Shown one piece after another: positions 1-8,112 of a DNA stretch of 64,000 nucleotides. Numbering within the stretch: the stretch's first letter is position 1; each line of letters opens with the position of its first letter. This stretch comes from Candidatus Gastranaerophilales bacterium (GTDB lineage: Bacteria; Cyanobacteriota; Vampirovibrionia; Gastranaerophilales; Gastranaerophilaceae): NCBI GenBank assembly GCA_944324135.1, contig CALUVE010000008.1, positions 1 through 64,000 of the forward strand, written 5' to 3'. Under the pieces are notes generated by a model. The model made no database searches and was not told the DNA's origin. It was given only the letters and a program-made list of their open reading frames with translations. The position numbers were made by a program, and so were the translations under genes.

Positions 1-182
1 TCCCCACTCCGTGGGGGAGGCTAGGTGGGGGCTTACAACCTTGGTAGAGGGGGTGAATGTTGAGAAGCTCTTACGGGCGGTGTAAAAGCCGACTTTTAAA
101 AGACATTAAAAGTCGATTGAACATCTTCATAAGGCGACATTTCAGTTTGCGGAAATAGTGTTGATGCAAACATCATGTTTGC
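1..182. repeat. Dispersed composite repeat, copy 1
   Basis: This segment opens with a C/G-rich hairpin (TCCCCACTCCGTGGGGGAGG), continues through TTGAGAAGCTCTTACGGG and TTCAGT(T/C)TGCGGAAATAGT, and ends in the 17-bp palindrome GCAAACATCATGTTTGC at 166-182. A second copy with the same order of blocks is at 55014-55200; the two diverge most around 95-118. No protein is encoded in either. Copy 1 begins at the window edge, so its true left end is unknown. It looks like an intergenic, non-autonomous repeat; I cannot say whether it is mobile. Confidence 0.8.
166..182. repeat. 17-bp palindrome GCAAACATCATGTTTGC, copy 1
   Basis: Perfect 8+1+8 palindrome. Other copies lie at 315-331 (two bases differ), 11762-11778 (one base differs), 54997-55013 and 55184-55200. 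All are intergenic or touch a gene end. Confidence 0.85.
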
Positions 183-190
183 CTGACCAA

Positions 191-265
191 AGAGGCAGAA
201 ATGTTATTTGAGGACGATAGCGGGAGCAGGGCGGGAGCGTGCTCCGAAAATAATATTCTGCCTCT
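191..265. repeat. Long hairpin element with conserved apex, copy A
   Basis: The arms AGAGGCAGAA..TTATTT.. (191-217) and their complement (242-265) form a stem of roughly 25 bp with few mismatches. The apex, read on the minus strand, contains GAGCACGCTCCCGC and GCTATCGT. The plus strand continues into a T-run (CTCTTTTTAG), so it could end a plus-strand transcript entering from left of the window. Relatives are at 33847-33920 and 40182-40258. Confidence 0.75.
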
Positions 266-274
266 TTTTAGAAA

Positions 275-331
275 AAATTATGAGATTCTTCGCTTCGCTC
301 AGAATGACAGCAATGCAAACGTTATGTTTGC
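275..331. repeat. GATTCTTCGCTTCGCTC repeat joined to palindrome copy 2
   Basis: AATTATGAGATTCTTCGC..GCTCAGAATGACAGCAATGCAAAC is repeated at 54957-55013, where it again ends in the 17-bp palindrome (here GCAAACGTTATGTTTGC at 315-331). The inner unit, in the opposite sense GTCATTCTGAGCGAAGCG, belongs to a short repeat type found in many bacterial genomes. Its right end touches the stop codon of the minus-strand gene that ends at 331. With the two preceding elements it accounts for all of 1-330. Confidence 0.8.
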
Positions 332-1926
332 TATGAGAATGCTTTGAAAGAACGTTCCATGTTCTTGTCTAAGACGCCTTTGATGGAATCGTATTCTGTC
401 TGTAATGCATTGTGTTCTGTGTCTAATTTCTTTATGTCGTTATCGTATTCTTTATCTTTTGCCTGTATGTCTCGCAATGCTTGATTGTATTTGACTTCTG
501 CTTTTGTTATTGCAAGTTCGTCTGTTACTTCTACAATATCTGCTGTTGATGACCAGCTGGTGGCTGTCCAGGTTTTGTTTTCCAGCTCTGTTGTTGTGTC
601 GTAATCTTCATTAAATACAACTTTCTCAAGCGTAATCTCGCCTGTCTCAAGCGCGAATTGTAACCATTCAGGGCTGTTTATCAAGGTTTCGTCAAACTCA
701 ACCCAGCTTTGCTCAGCGTCTGCTGTTTTTTCAAAATATTTTTGATGGAAGTCGTCTGCGTTATTATATCCTTCGTCATTAGCATTTTGCATGTGTTCTT
801 CATCAAAAACAGCGCCGTTCATTCTATACCAGAGGTTGGTATACCATTCGGCTTTATCAGGGTCTAATATTTCTCTTTCAGAAAAGTCCAAAGTTTCCGG
901 CGGTTCGCTTGCCACCCATTCTGCGTGGTCAGCTTTAAATTTTTCTTCAAGGAATTCTTCGGTTTCATTTAATGCATATTTCAAGTCGTAGAATACTAAG
1001 TGTTTAGCTTTGTTTAATATTTCTTCTTCAGTCATACCGCTATCTGCGGGGTTTTGAGAAGCCCAGAGTAAATCTACAACCTTTTGGGTAAATAATTCAT
1101 CGCCGTCACAATCCTGATGGTATTCATCTTCATGTTGTCCGCAGCAGTGTCTGTCTTTTAATTCAGCACGTATTTCAGCCATAACTACAGGGTCTCCATT
1201 GACGCCGCCGCTACCTCCGCCAACGCCGTCCCACCAATGATAAAATGGTTGGGACGGACCGTCTGATATAGTAAATGTATGTAACCCGTCAGATGTTGTG
1301 TATGTTCCTAAATCTAACAGGTGGCTTAATACGTCGCCTAAGTGAAATAATGCGGCATTACCGGCCATTACGGATGACCAACATCCTGATGCAGTACCGT
1401 ATGCAAATTTTTCATATAAGTCTGATGATTCAGAAACAACCGTTTCCCAATAGTCAGGATCTGTATCTTTAGGTTCACTGGCTTTCCAATCATCGTAGGC
1501 CGGGTTGTGCTCTGTCCACTCATCAATTTTCAAGCAGTTGTTCAATACCAGAAATTCATCCAGATTATTTGCCTGCTGGAATGTGGTTGCATCTCCGTGG
1601 TTAACCATTGTTTGCCCTGCGCGGTTAACCAGAGCATACTGGTTCTTCAACGGCTGATACTGCAGCATTGTGCTTGCTGTTAGGTCATACAGCGTTTGCT
1701 GTCCGTTTGCATCATAATACACATACTGTAATTTGGTTGCATTTAACGCTTCCATATACTCATCACTTGCAGCCTGAGTTTCGTTGGCAAGGCGTGTTTT
1801 ACTATTTGCCACCATCTGTGAACGAAATTCATTATTCGTAAGACGAGTGGTAATGCTCAACAATCTAGCTTGTGAGGCTGCCATTCCCATTTTTTTTGTG
1901 AAAGTCCTTTCAAAAGTTGTATACAT
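331..1926 (-). CDS. Unrecognised acidic protein, 531 aa
   Basis: I do not recognise a characterised domain. The N-terminus (MGMAASQARLLSITTRLTNN, residues 13-32) is followed by a predicted helical stretch. The middle is rich in Asp/Glu/Trp and holds a Gly-rich patch (GGVGGGSGGVNGDP) next to a Cys/His patch (HCCGQHEDEYHQDC), which could bind metal. The C-terminal ~70 residues look coiled-coil and end in RSFKAFS. There is no signal peptide or membrane segment. The start could be Met1 (1926) or Met13 (1890); the Met13 region reads like a conserved family start, and AAAGGA lies 14 nt before it, so neither site has a clear ribosome-binding site. The gene stands alone, and its stop codon abuts the repeat at 315-331. 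Confidence 0.7.
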   Translation of the reverse strand: MYTTFERTFTKKMGMAASQARLLSITTRLTNNEFRSQMVANSKTRLANETQAASDEYMEALNATKLQYVYYDANGQQTLYDLTASTMLQYQPLKNQYALVNRAGQTMVNHGDATTFQQANNLDEFLVLNNCLKIDEWTEHNPAYDDWKASEPKDTDPDYWETVVSESSDLYEKFAYGTASGCWSSVMAGNAALFHLGDVLSHLLDLGTYTTSDGLHTFTISDGPSQPFYHWWDGVGGGSGGVNGDPVVMAEIRAELKDRHCCGQHEDEYHQDCDGDELFTQKVVDLLWASQNPADSGMTEEEILNKAKHLVFYDLKYALNETEEFLEEKFKADHAEWVASEPPETLDFSEREILDPDKAEWYTNLWYRMNGAVFDEEHMQNANDEGYNNADDFHQKYFEKTADAEQSWVEFDETLINSPEWLQFALETGEITLEKVVFNEDYDTTTELENKTWTATSWSSTADIVEVTDELAITKAEVKYNQALRDIQAKDKEYDNDIKKLDTEHNALQTEYDSIKGVLDKNMERSFKAFS

Positions 1927-2095
1927 TTATTTTATCGGTATTTTGGTCTTAAAAATTCAAATTTGTTTGAATAAACATAATAGAATTGTTACAAAAATTA
2001 ATATTCAACCTTAATTTGACAGAATAGTTTGTAGACTTTGGTTGAAAAATCCGTTAAAATAATTAAAAGTATGATAAAACAAACCTAGGTTTTCC

Positions 2096-3217
2096 ATGGA
2101 AAATTTTAATCTCGGGCACATGCTACCAAAATATATTCATAAACTGCAATCAGGAAATGCGGTGAATAAAAACGCGCCTCCGGCAGGAAACACTGCGGGG
2201 CAGGCGGGCGGAGCAAATTTCCAAAATACAATGGAGCCGATGTATTCTACCAGTCTTAATACAATGCAGATGAATACATTAAAAAGTATGGATCAGTCGC
2301 TTTATGTAAAAGATTTGCTGAAGCTGCCGAGAAATATGAACGAGCTTTTGTATATTCTGCAGAAGAATATGTCTCAGGCAGAATTTAACCAGCGGTTTTT
2401 GAACCATGTAAACGCCCAGCGGAATATATTATCCCAGATGCAGGCGCAAATTCTCGCCCAGCTGCAGGGGTTGAGCACAGGACAGATGCAGGCAACTCTC
2501 CAGCAGCAGATGTCGCAGAATATGCAGTCAATGTTAAAAAATCTGCCTATTTCAACAAGTGCAATGATTAATCTTAATGAAATTGCTATTCTTCTTCAAA
2601 ATAACGGAAAAGATGCTATTACAAAGTTGATTGCGGCAATGGCAGCTGCCTCGCAATCAGGTCTCACAGACCTTTCACAGATGAAAGATACTGCAAAATT
2701 AATCAATGCAAGTATTGCAGCAGCCGGTCAGAATAATCCGACTCAAACTCTCAAAACTCTTATGCTTTTATATCTGCCGTGGCTGCCGCTGCAGGAGGGG
2801 GTCGGGTTTGATTTGGAAATAGAAGCCTCTGAATCCGAAGACCCGAATGACAGCATTCTGGTTATTACTATAACCACCAAAAACTACGGTGTTGTAACAG
2901 CTACCCTTATTCTGGAAACTTCAAATTCAGTGCATACCGCTATTGAATGTTCTGAAAAATTCCCTAAAGATGAGCTTATGCTGCGAATTGAAAAAGAACA
3001 AAAAAATTATTCGATGCAGTCTGTGATATCTTTTGAAACAAAACATTCTGAGCCGCAAGCTTCTGTTGATGACAAAAACGCTCAGGCAAAGATTAATATG
3101 TCAAATACAAACGAGATTAATCCATATATGCTTTTGATGGCTCATACTATTATCCGCCATGTTATAGAAATTGATAATAATGCCTCCATAGGCGGTCTGC
3201 CGTCTCATATAGATTAA
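2096..3217 (+). CDS. Unrecognised Gln/Met-rich helical protein, 373 aa
   Basis: The function is unknown. Residues 1-50 are a low-complexity Gly/Ala/Asn linker. Residues ~60-230 are helical and rich in Gln, Met and Leu (for example MQAQILAQLQGLSTGQMQAT). Residues ~235-330 look like a small beta-rich domain (ILVITITTKNYGVVTATLIL). A Gln-rich helical part followed by a C-terminal beta domain recalls the layout of flagellar hook-length control proteins (FliK), but I see no decisive motif and no flagellar gene nearby, so I do not assign it. The start at 2096 is preceded by a weak AGG at 8 nt. It is a single gene, separated from the downstream phosphofructokinase gene by about 90 bp. Confidence 0.7.
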   Translation: MENFNLGHMLPKYIHKLQSGNAVNKNAPPAGNTAGQAGGANFQNTMEPMYSTSLNTMQMNTLKSMDQSLYVKDLLKLPRNMNELLYILQKNMSQAEFNQRFLNHVNAQRNILSQMQAQILAQLQGLSTGQMQATLQQQMSQNMQSMLKNLPISTSAMINLNEIAILLQNNGKDAITKLIAAMAAASQSGLTDLSQMKDTAKLINASIAAAGQNNPTQTLKTLMLLYLPWLPLQEGVGFDLEIEASESEDPNDSILVITITTKNYGVVTATLILETSNSVHTAIECSEKFPKDELMLRIEKEQKNYSMQSVISFETKHSEPQASVDDKNAQAKINMSNTNEINPYMLLMAHTIIRHVIEIDNNASIGGLPSHID

Positions 3218-3237
3218 GAACTATATAAGTCTCAAAG

Positions 3238-3266
3238 TTTATCGGTAAAATTTTTTGTAGTACAAT
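3238..3266 (+). promoter_or_regulatory. Possible promoter of the PPi-phosphofructokinase gene
   Basis: TTTATC (3238-3243), a 17-nt spacer and TACAAT (3261-3266) lie 44 bp upstream of the ATG. The -35 match is poor; this call rests mainly on the -10 box and spacing. Confidence 0.3.
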
Positions 3267-3309
3267 GTTATTGTAATACTGGTACATTTAAACAAAAAGG
3301 AAGAGACTT

Positions 3310-4992
3310 ATGAAAAAACTTTCACCATTACAAATCGAAAGATTAAAGTATCAACCAAAACTTCCGGCTTGCCTTGCAAAAGGTATTAATTCACTTGAAA
3401 TGCTTGAAGGTGCACCGACTCAATCAGTCCGTGATCAGGCTCAAATCAATGAATTGTTTAAAAATACATACGGAAAACCGGTTGTAACTTTCAAAAATAC
3501 TTCTAAAACATCAACATCTTCTGTCAGAAATGTCGGTGTAATTCTTTCCGGCGGTCAGGCTCCAGGCGGTCACAACGTTATTGCCGGTTTGTATGATGCT
3601 CTTAAACAGGCAAATCCGGCTAACAAATTATACGGATTCTTAGGCGGCCCTTCCGGTATCATTGACGGCAAATACGTTGAGTTCACCGATGAATTTATGA
3701 ATGAATACAGAAACACAGGCGGTTTTGATATTATCGGCTCCGGCAGAACAAAACTTGAAACTGAAGAACAATTCAAAAAATCTCTTGAAGTTTGCAAAAA
3801 CTTGAACATTTCTGCTGTTGTAATCATCGGCGGCGATGATTCAAATACTAACGCTGCACTTCTTGCAGAATGGTTTGTTAAAAATAACACAGGTATTCAG
3901 GTTATCGGCTGCCCGAAAACTATCGACGGCGACCTGAAAAATGAACAAATCGAAATTTCTTTCGGCTTTGATACTGCTACAAAAACTTATGCAGAATTAA
4001 TCGGAAATATTGAACGTGATGCTAATTCTGCTAAAAAATACTGGCACTTTATAAAAATTATGGGCAGAAGTGCTTCTCACGTTGCGTTGGAAGCTGCTCT
4101 CCAAACCCAGCCTAATATCACTTTGATTTCTGAAGAAGTTGAACAAAAGAAAATGTCTCTTGAATCTATTGTTAACTACATGACAGATATCATCGTAAGA
4201 CGTGCTGATATGGGTAAAAACTTCGGTATTGCAATCATTCCTGAAGGGCTAATTGAATTTATCCCTGAAATGAAATCAATGATTGCAAATCTGAATGACA
4301 TTATGGCAGCTCTGGAAACTGATCCTGCTTTTGTTAACGCAACTACTATCAGAGAAAAATTTGATATCGTTGAAAACAGACTTGATCCGGCTAATGCCAA
4401 AGTTTATAACTCTCTGCCTGCATTGATTAAAACTCAGCTGCTCGCAGACCGTGACCCGCACGGCAATGTTCAGGTTTCTAAAATCGAAACTGAAAAATTG
4501 TTAATTGAAATGATTGAAACAAGATTAGACGAAATCAAATCTCAAGGGGAATATATCGGTAAATTCTCACCGCAGTCACACTTCTTCGGTTATGAGGGAA
4601 GATGTGCATTCCCGTCAAACTTCGATGCTGATTATTGCTATTCTTTAGGCTTCAACGCTTTTGCTTTAATCAACTTCGGTTTGACAGGCTATTTATCATC
4701 AGTAAGAAACCTCACTGCTCCTGCTTCTGAATGGATTGCAGGCGGTGTTCCGCTCACTATGATGATGAATATGGAAAGACGCCACGGTGAAATGAAACCT
4801 GTTATTCAAAAAGCACTCGTTGAACTCAACGGGCCTGTGTTCAAACAACTTGAACAAAACAGAGAAGATTGGGCTATGAATGACAGATACCTCTTCCCGG
4901 GTGCAATACAATATTTCGGACCATCTTCAGTCTGCGATATTACAACCTGCACTCTGCAGCTTGAAAGAGCTAAAACTTTAGCTTCTGTATAA
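3310..4992 (+). CDS. pfp: Pyrophosphate--fructose-6-phosphate 1-phosphotransferase
   Basis: Cytosolic enzyme that interconverts fructose-6-phosphate and fructose-1,6-bisphosphate using pyrophosphate instead of ATP, so this step of glycolysis can run in both directions. At 560 residues it belongs to the long PPi-PFK class related to plant beta subunits; ATP-PFKs are about 320. Visible motifs: [11 protein letters not shown] near residue 80 (phosphate loop), GGDDSNTNA near 175, where the second Asp is the residue that typically marks PPi use, PKTIDGDL near 203 (catalytic Asp in TIDGD), and [11 protein letters not shown] near 255. The ribosome-binding site is AAAGGAAGAG just before the ATG, and a strong terminator follows. 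Together with PPDK (57846) it indicates PPi-linked glycolysis. Confidence 0.95.
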   Translation: MKKLSPLQIERLKYQPKLPACLAKGINSLEMLEGAPTQSVRDQAQINELFKNTYGKPVVTFKNTSKTSTSSVRNVGVILSGGQAPGGHNVIAGLYDALKQANPANKLYGFLGGPSGIIDGKYVEFTDEFMNEYRNTGGFDIIGSGRTKLETEEQFKKSLEVCKNLNISAVVIIGGDDSNTNAALLAEWFVKNNTGIQVIGCPKTIDGDLKNEQIEISFGFDTATKTYAELIGNIERDANSAKKYWHFIKIMGRSASHVALEAALQTQPNITLISEEVEQKKMSLESIVNYMTDIIVRRADMGKNFGIAIIPEGLIEFIPEMKSMIANLNDIMAALETDPAFVNATTIREKFDIVENRLDPANAKVYNSLPALIKTQLLADRDPHGNVQVSKIETEKLLIEMIETRLDEIKSQGEYIGKFSPQSHFFGYEGRCAFPSNFDADYCYSLGFNAFALINFGLTGYLSSVRNLTAPASEWIAGGVPLTMMMNMERRHGEMKPVIQKALVELNGPVFKQLEQNREDWAMNDRYLFPGAIQYFGPSSVCDITTCTLQLERAKTLASV

Positions 4993-5014
4993 TCTGCTGC
5001 AAGATATTATTTTT

Positions 5015-5050
5015 GAAAAACCGCTTTGCTTTTTGGCAAGGCGGTTTTTC
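5015..5050 (+). terminator. Rho-independent terminator after the PPi-PFK gene
   Basis: GAAAAACCGCTTTGC pairs with GGCAAGGCGGTTTTTC across a short loop and ends in a T-run. A-tracts on the other side allow it to work for the converging small gene at 5061-5255 as well. Confidence 0.85.
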
Positions 5051-5060
5051 TTGCTGCATA

Positions 5061-5255
5061 TTAAAATAAATTGATTATATTCTTCATGTGTTTATCCATA
5101 ATTTCCATTACAATACTGTATTCCCCAAGGACATTTTTATCCTCGTGAAACTCACGAAATTTGATAGAATCCTGGAGTATACTATGCATTGAATGAATAA
5201 TCATCATTTCTTCATTGATTACATCCATCATATTTTCATCAGGTACGTTCATCAT
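5061..5255 (-). CDS. Small helical protein, 64 aa, unknown
   Basis: A short, probably all-helical protein rich in Met, Ile and acidic residues, with no Cys and no membrane segment. I do not recognise a family. It is supported as a real gene by an excellent ribosome-binding site: ACAGGAGGT stands 6 nt before the first ATG at 5255. An AT-rich region upstream (around 5270-5300) could carry a promoter. It is monocistronic, converges on the PPi-PFK gene and shares that gene's terminator hairpin. Confidence 0.7.
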   Translation of the reverse strand: MMNVPDENMMDVINEEMMIIHSMHSILQDSIKFREFHEDKNVLGEYSIVMEIMDKHMKNIINLF

Positions 5256-5353
5256 TTCAATACCTCCTGTTTTATTATAATATAAAAAACAGGAAATATT
5301 ATTAATATTTTACTCATATTGTTAAGCAATTTTACAAAAAGTTTTGCACAAAC

Positions 5354-5392
5354 AAACCGGCAAATCCGTATTTTGGGGGGATTTGCCGGTTT
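5354..5392 (-). terminator. Hairpin after the M29 aminopeptidase gene
   Basis: A perfect 14-bp stem (AAACCGGCAAATCC / GGATTTGCCGGTTT), 24 bp past the stop codon of the minus-strand gene. The following minus-strand bases are only moderately T-rich (GTTTGTTTGTGC), so termination may be partial. Confidence 0.65.
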
Positions 5393-5415
5393 ACATCTCA
5401 CTTAAATACTATCAA

Positions 5416-6522
5416 TTAGATAATGAATTTGCCGTTCTCATAGATTAGAACATCATCAGCGTAAATTTTTCCGCCGTTTTTCATATTTTTAATCATATCC
5501 CAGTGCAGTCCGGAAACGTTTTTGCCGCCTGTTTCAGGGTAGGATGCTCCGACTGCCATATGGATAGAACCGCCTATTTTTTCATCAAAGAGGATACTTC
5601 CTGTGATTTCCTGAATTTCATCATTTGTACCGACTGCAATTTCACCGATAGAGCGAGAGCCCTCATCCATATCAAGCATTGCATTAAGGAAGTCCAGTCC
5701 GGTTTCCGCCTCAGCCTTGACTATTTTGCCGTTTTCAATCCATAAATGGACACCTGTTGCTGAGTTGCCGCGGTAATTCTGAGGGAAATCAAAATATATT
5801 TCACCGTTTATATCATCTTCAACAGGAGAGGTAAACACTTCGCCATCGGGATAATTATTAATTCCGGAACAGCTAATCCATTTTCTTCCCTCGACACCAA
5901 AGGTGATATCTGTTCTGTCTCCTGTGACACGGAGTTTTTTTACATTATTCAGATAATTTGCCCATTTGGTTTGTTTTTCGTCAAGTTCTTTAAGTTTTGC
6001 GACAGGGTCGTCCAAATCCAAATAGCAGGATTTAAAAAGGAATTCAGAATATTCATCCAGAGACATTTTAGCTTCCTGTGCAAGCGCGTGGGTCGGAACA
6101 TCCGCAATAACCCAGCTTGCGTCACCATTTGCAGAGCGGGTCATCAAAATTTCCGACAATTGTTTTGTTGCTTTGCCGCGTCTTGAAAGTTTTTTCAAAT
6201 CCGCACGCGCCATGTTTTTTGTATTCATCGGCGCGCCGATTGAAATGAATTTGTCTACAGTCTCATATTCCAGTTTTGTAATAGGGTCGACATAGTCAAG
6301 TTGTTCATCTGATGCAAGTTTTATAAACAAGTCAGACATATCTTCAATGGAGGTTCTGACAATAGCGTGTGCGCCTTTTTCAATAACACGTTTGTAAACA
6401 GCTTTGACTAAATCTTTTGCATAGACGCTTGTTGCACGAATTTGCACCAAATCGCCTTTTTGCACATTAGTTGAATAGTCAACAAGAACTTCAGCGTACT
6501 TATCCCAGATTGTTTTATTCAT
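5416..6522 (-). CDS. Aminopeptidase, M29 family
   Basis: A thermophilic-type (AmpS / aminopeptidase T) metallo-aminopeptidase that removes N-terminal residues from peptides in the cytosol using two divalent metals. The length (368 aa from the chosen start) fits the family. The C-terminal half carries the family's metal-site region (GSRSIGEIAVGTNDEI, followed by IHMAVGASYPETGGKN, SGLHWDMI). I chose the ATG at 6522 over 6528 because AGAGGGG sits 7 nt before it but only 1-2 nt before the other. The gene overlaps the end of lpxA by 8 bp, so the two are translationally coupled; peptide turnover and lipid A synthesis have no obvious functional link. Confidence 0.88.
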   Translation of the reverse strand: MNKTIWDKYAEVLVDYSTNVQKGDLVQIRATSVYAKDLVKAVYKRVIEKGAHAIVRTSIEDMSDLFIKLASDEQLDYVDPITKLEYETVDKFISIGAPMNTKNMARADLKKLSRRGKATKQLSEILMTRSANGDASWVIADVPTHALAQEAKMSLDEYSEFLFKSCYLDLDDPVAKLKELDEKQTKWANYLNNVKKLRVTGDRTDITFGVEGRKWISCSGINNYPDGEVFTSPVEDDINGEIYFDFPQNYRGNSATGVHLWIENGKIVKAEAETGLDFLNAMLDMDEGSRSIGEIAVGTNDEIQEITGSILFDEKIGGSIHMAVGASYPETGGKNVSGLHWDMIKNMKNGGKIYADDVLIYENGKFII

Positions 6523-7330
6523 CTTCATTCCCCTCTAAAGACTGCAAGCAGTTTTTGTGTGCTTTCAAAAGTACACCGCGTTTAGAGGTTTTAATAAAAT
6601 CAATCATTTTTTCTATATATTCATTCATAGGGATTTCAGCTTTAATTTTTTCAATAGCCTGAGTTGTATTGTAATCTTCAGAAATCAAGAGTTTGAACGC
6701 ATCATTGACGGCAGTTCTGATTTCCTGCGGGACTCCGCGGCGTTTCATTGCAACTACATTAATTCCGCGCGGAACAGGAGGTCTGCCATCACCTTTTGAG
6801 TAAGGAAGAATATCCTGACGTGATGCTGAAAATCCGCTGATGATAGCCATATCACCGATTCTTATATTCTGGTGGAATACGCTCATTCCGCCGACAAATG
6901 CACCGAATCCTACGTGAACGTGACCGCCTAATGTAACAAGGTTTGCCAGAATAACCTGATCAGCCAAGACGCAGTTATGTGCAACGTGAGAACCTACCAT
7001 TAAAAGGCATTTATTACCTATTCTGGTTGTAAAATCACCGCAGGCTGCCCCTCTGTGGATGGTTACATTTTCTTTAATGATAGTGTCGTCTCCGATAACA
7101 ACCTTTGTTGCTTCGCCCTTGTAGCCTAAATCCTGAGGTTCGGAACCAATTGTGGCAAACGGTGAAATTGTACATCTTTCACCTATTTCTGCAAATTCTA
7201 TATGTGCATTAGAAATTACTCTTGTTTTACTGCCTATTTTAACATTTTCACCGATAACAACATAAGGTCCGATGATTGCATCATCCGCGATTTGTGCTGA
7301 CGGGTGGATAATGGCTGTTTTGTCTATCAT
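6515..7330 (-). CDS. lpxA: Acyl-ACP--UDP-N-acetylglucosamine O-acyltransferase (LpxA)
   Basis: First step of lipid A synthesis: transfers a 3-hydroxyacyl chain from acyl carrier protein to UDP-GlcNAc in the cytosol. Its presence indicates an outer membrane with lipopolysaccharide. Residues ~1-185 are hexapeptide repeats (left-handed beta helix), followed by a helical C-terminus. HVAHNC places the catalytic His at about residue 118, equivalent to E. coli His125. GSEPQDLGYKGE is the usual substrate-contact segment. Length 271, against about 262 in E. coli. AAAGGAGAG precedes the ATG. The usual neighbours lpxC, fabZ and lpxB are not in this window; the only operon partner is the downstream aminopeptidase gene. 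Confidence 0.95.
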   Translation of the reverse strand: MIDKTAIIHPSAQIADDAIIGPYVVIGENVKIGSKTRVISNAHIEFAEIGERCTISPFATIGSEPQDLGYKGEATKVVIGDDTIIKENVTIHRGAACGDFTTRIGNKCLLMVGSHVAHNCVLADQVILANLVTLGGHVHVGFGAFVGGMSVFHQNIRIGDMAIISGFSASRQDILPYSKGDGRPPVPRGINVVAMKRRGVPQEIRTAVNDAFKLLISEDYNTTQAIEKIKAEIPMNEYIEKMIDFIKTSKRGVLLKAHKNCLQSLEGNEDE

Positions 7331-7474
7331 AATTGCTCTCCTTTATAAAATAACCGATGGTTCAATTATATTACAAATTTCAGCCATCCTCAATAACTTT
7401 ATATTATTTTAATAAGGGTAAATCGTGACGTTTTCCCGTCATTTTGTGCCTATGGAAAGAATTTTTCAGTATTC

Positions 7475-8107
7475 TTAAACTTCATTATAGGTTTTAAAAT
7501 GTGTTTTGCAGACTTCATTCAGACGATTTTTGCCGTATTTTGCAATAAATTCTTGTGCTGCGGTTTTCACCTGCGGGGCGCAACCTTTTGGGAAAACAAT
7601 TCCGTAAGTGTCGGCCAAGGATTTCATTTTTTGTACAAATGTTGCTCTTGCCAGAACTGAGGCGGCTGCAACCGCAACATCACTTTCTGCGCGTACCATT
7701 TGTTCTAATCTTATGTTTCTGCCGTTTTTCATCAATGCTGATTTTATAAGGCTTTCATCTCCGAATTTGTCAGAGAGTGCGTATTCACAGTCGTGTTTTT
7801 CTGCTATGTTTTCTATGACTCTGGCATGACCCCAGGCAAGGAGTTTGTTCAGGTTTTTTATATTCCCGTAAAGCTCATTATATTTGCTGTTGGAAATAGC
7901 AACTATTGAATGGACTGCGTTTGCTTTGATGTGTTTTTCCAGTTCAAGGATTTTTTTATCGGTAATTTTTTTGCTGTCTTTAATCCCGAGGTCAGCAAAA
8001 AGTTTTGCATTTTTTTCATTTACCAGTACGCCTGCGATAACAAGCGGGCCGAAAAAATCACCCTTTCCGGACTCATCAACTCCAATGTGAATAGCAAAAT
8101 TTTCCAT
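7475..8107 (-). CDS. Ribonuclease HIII-like, short form
   Basis: Cleaves the RNA strand of RNA:DNA hybrids. GVDESGKGDFFGPL near residues 9-22 is the RNase HIII signature (DESGKGD..GP) rather than that of HII. The other catalytic acids appear to be the Asp in YALSDKFGDE and the Asp in AESDVAVAAASVLAR. RNase HIII is normally about 300 aa, with an N-terminal TBP-like substrate-binding domain of about 90 residues; that domain is absent here (210 aa in total, active-site motif at the very start). AGGAGG is present but 16 nt before the ATG. It follows the PBP1A gene by 5 bp and so is probably in its operon. Confidence 0.88.
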   Translation of the reverse strand: MENFAIHIGVDESGKGDFFGPLVIAGVLVNEKNAKLFADLGIKDSKKITDKKILELEKHIKANAVHSIVAISNSKYNELYGNIKNLNKLLAWGHARVIENIAEKHDCEYALSDKFGDESLIKSALMKNGRNIRLEQMVRAESDVAVAAASVLARATFVQKMKSLADTYGIVFPKGCAPQVKTAAQEFIAKYGKNRLNEVCKTHFKTYNEV

Positions 8108-8112
8108 ATTTA

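Noticed and set aside
2096-3217. Flagellar hook-length control protein FliK
   Set aside because: Only the general layout (Gln-rich helix plus C-terminal beta domain) agrees; no motif and no flagellar gene nearby.
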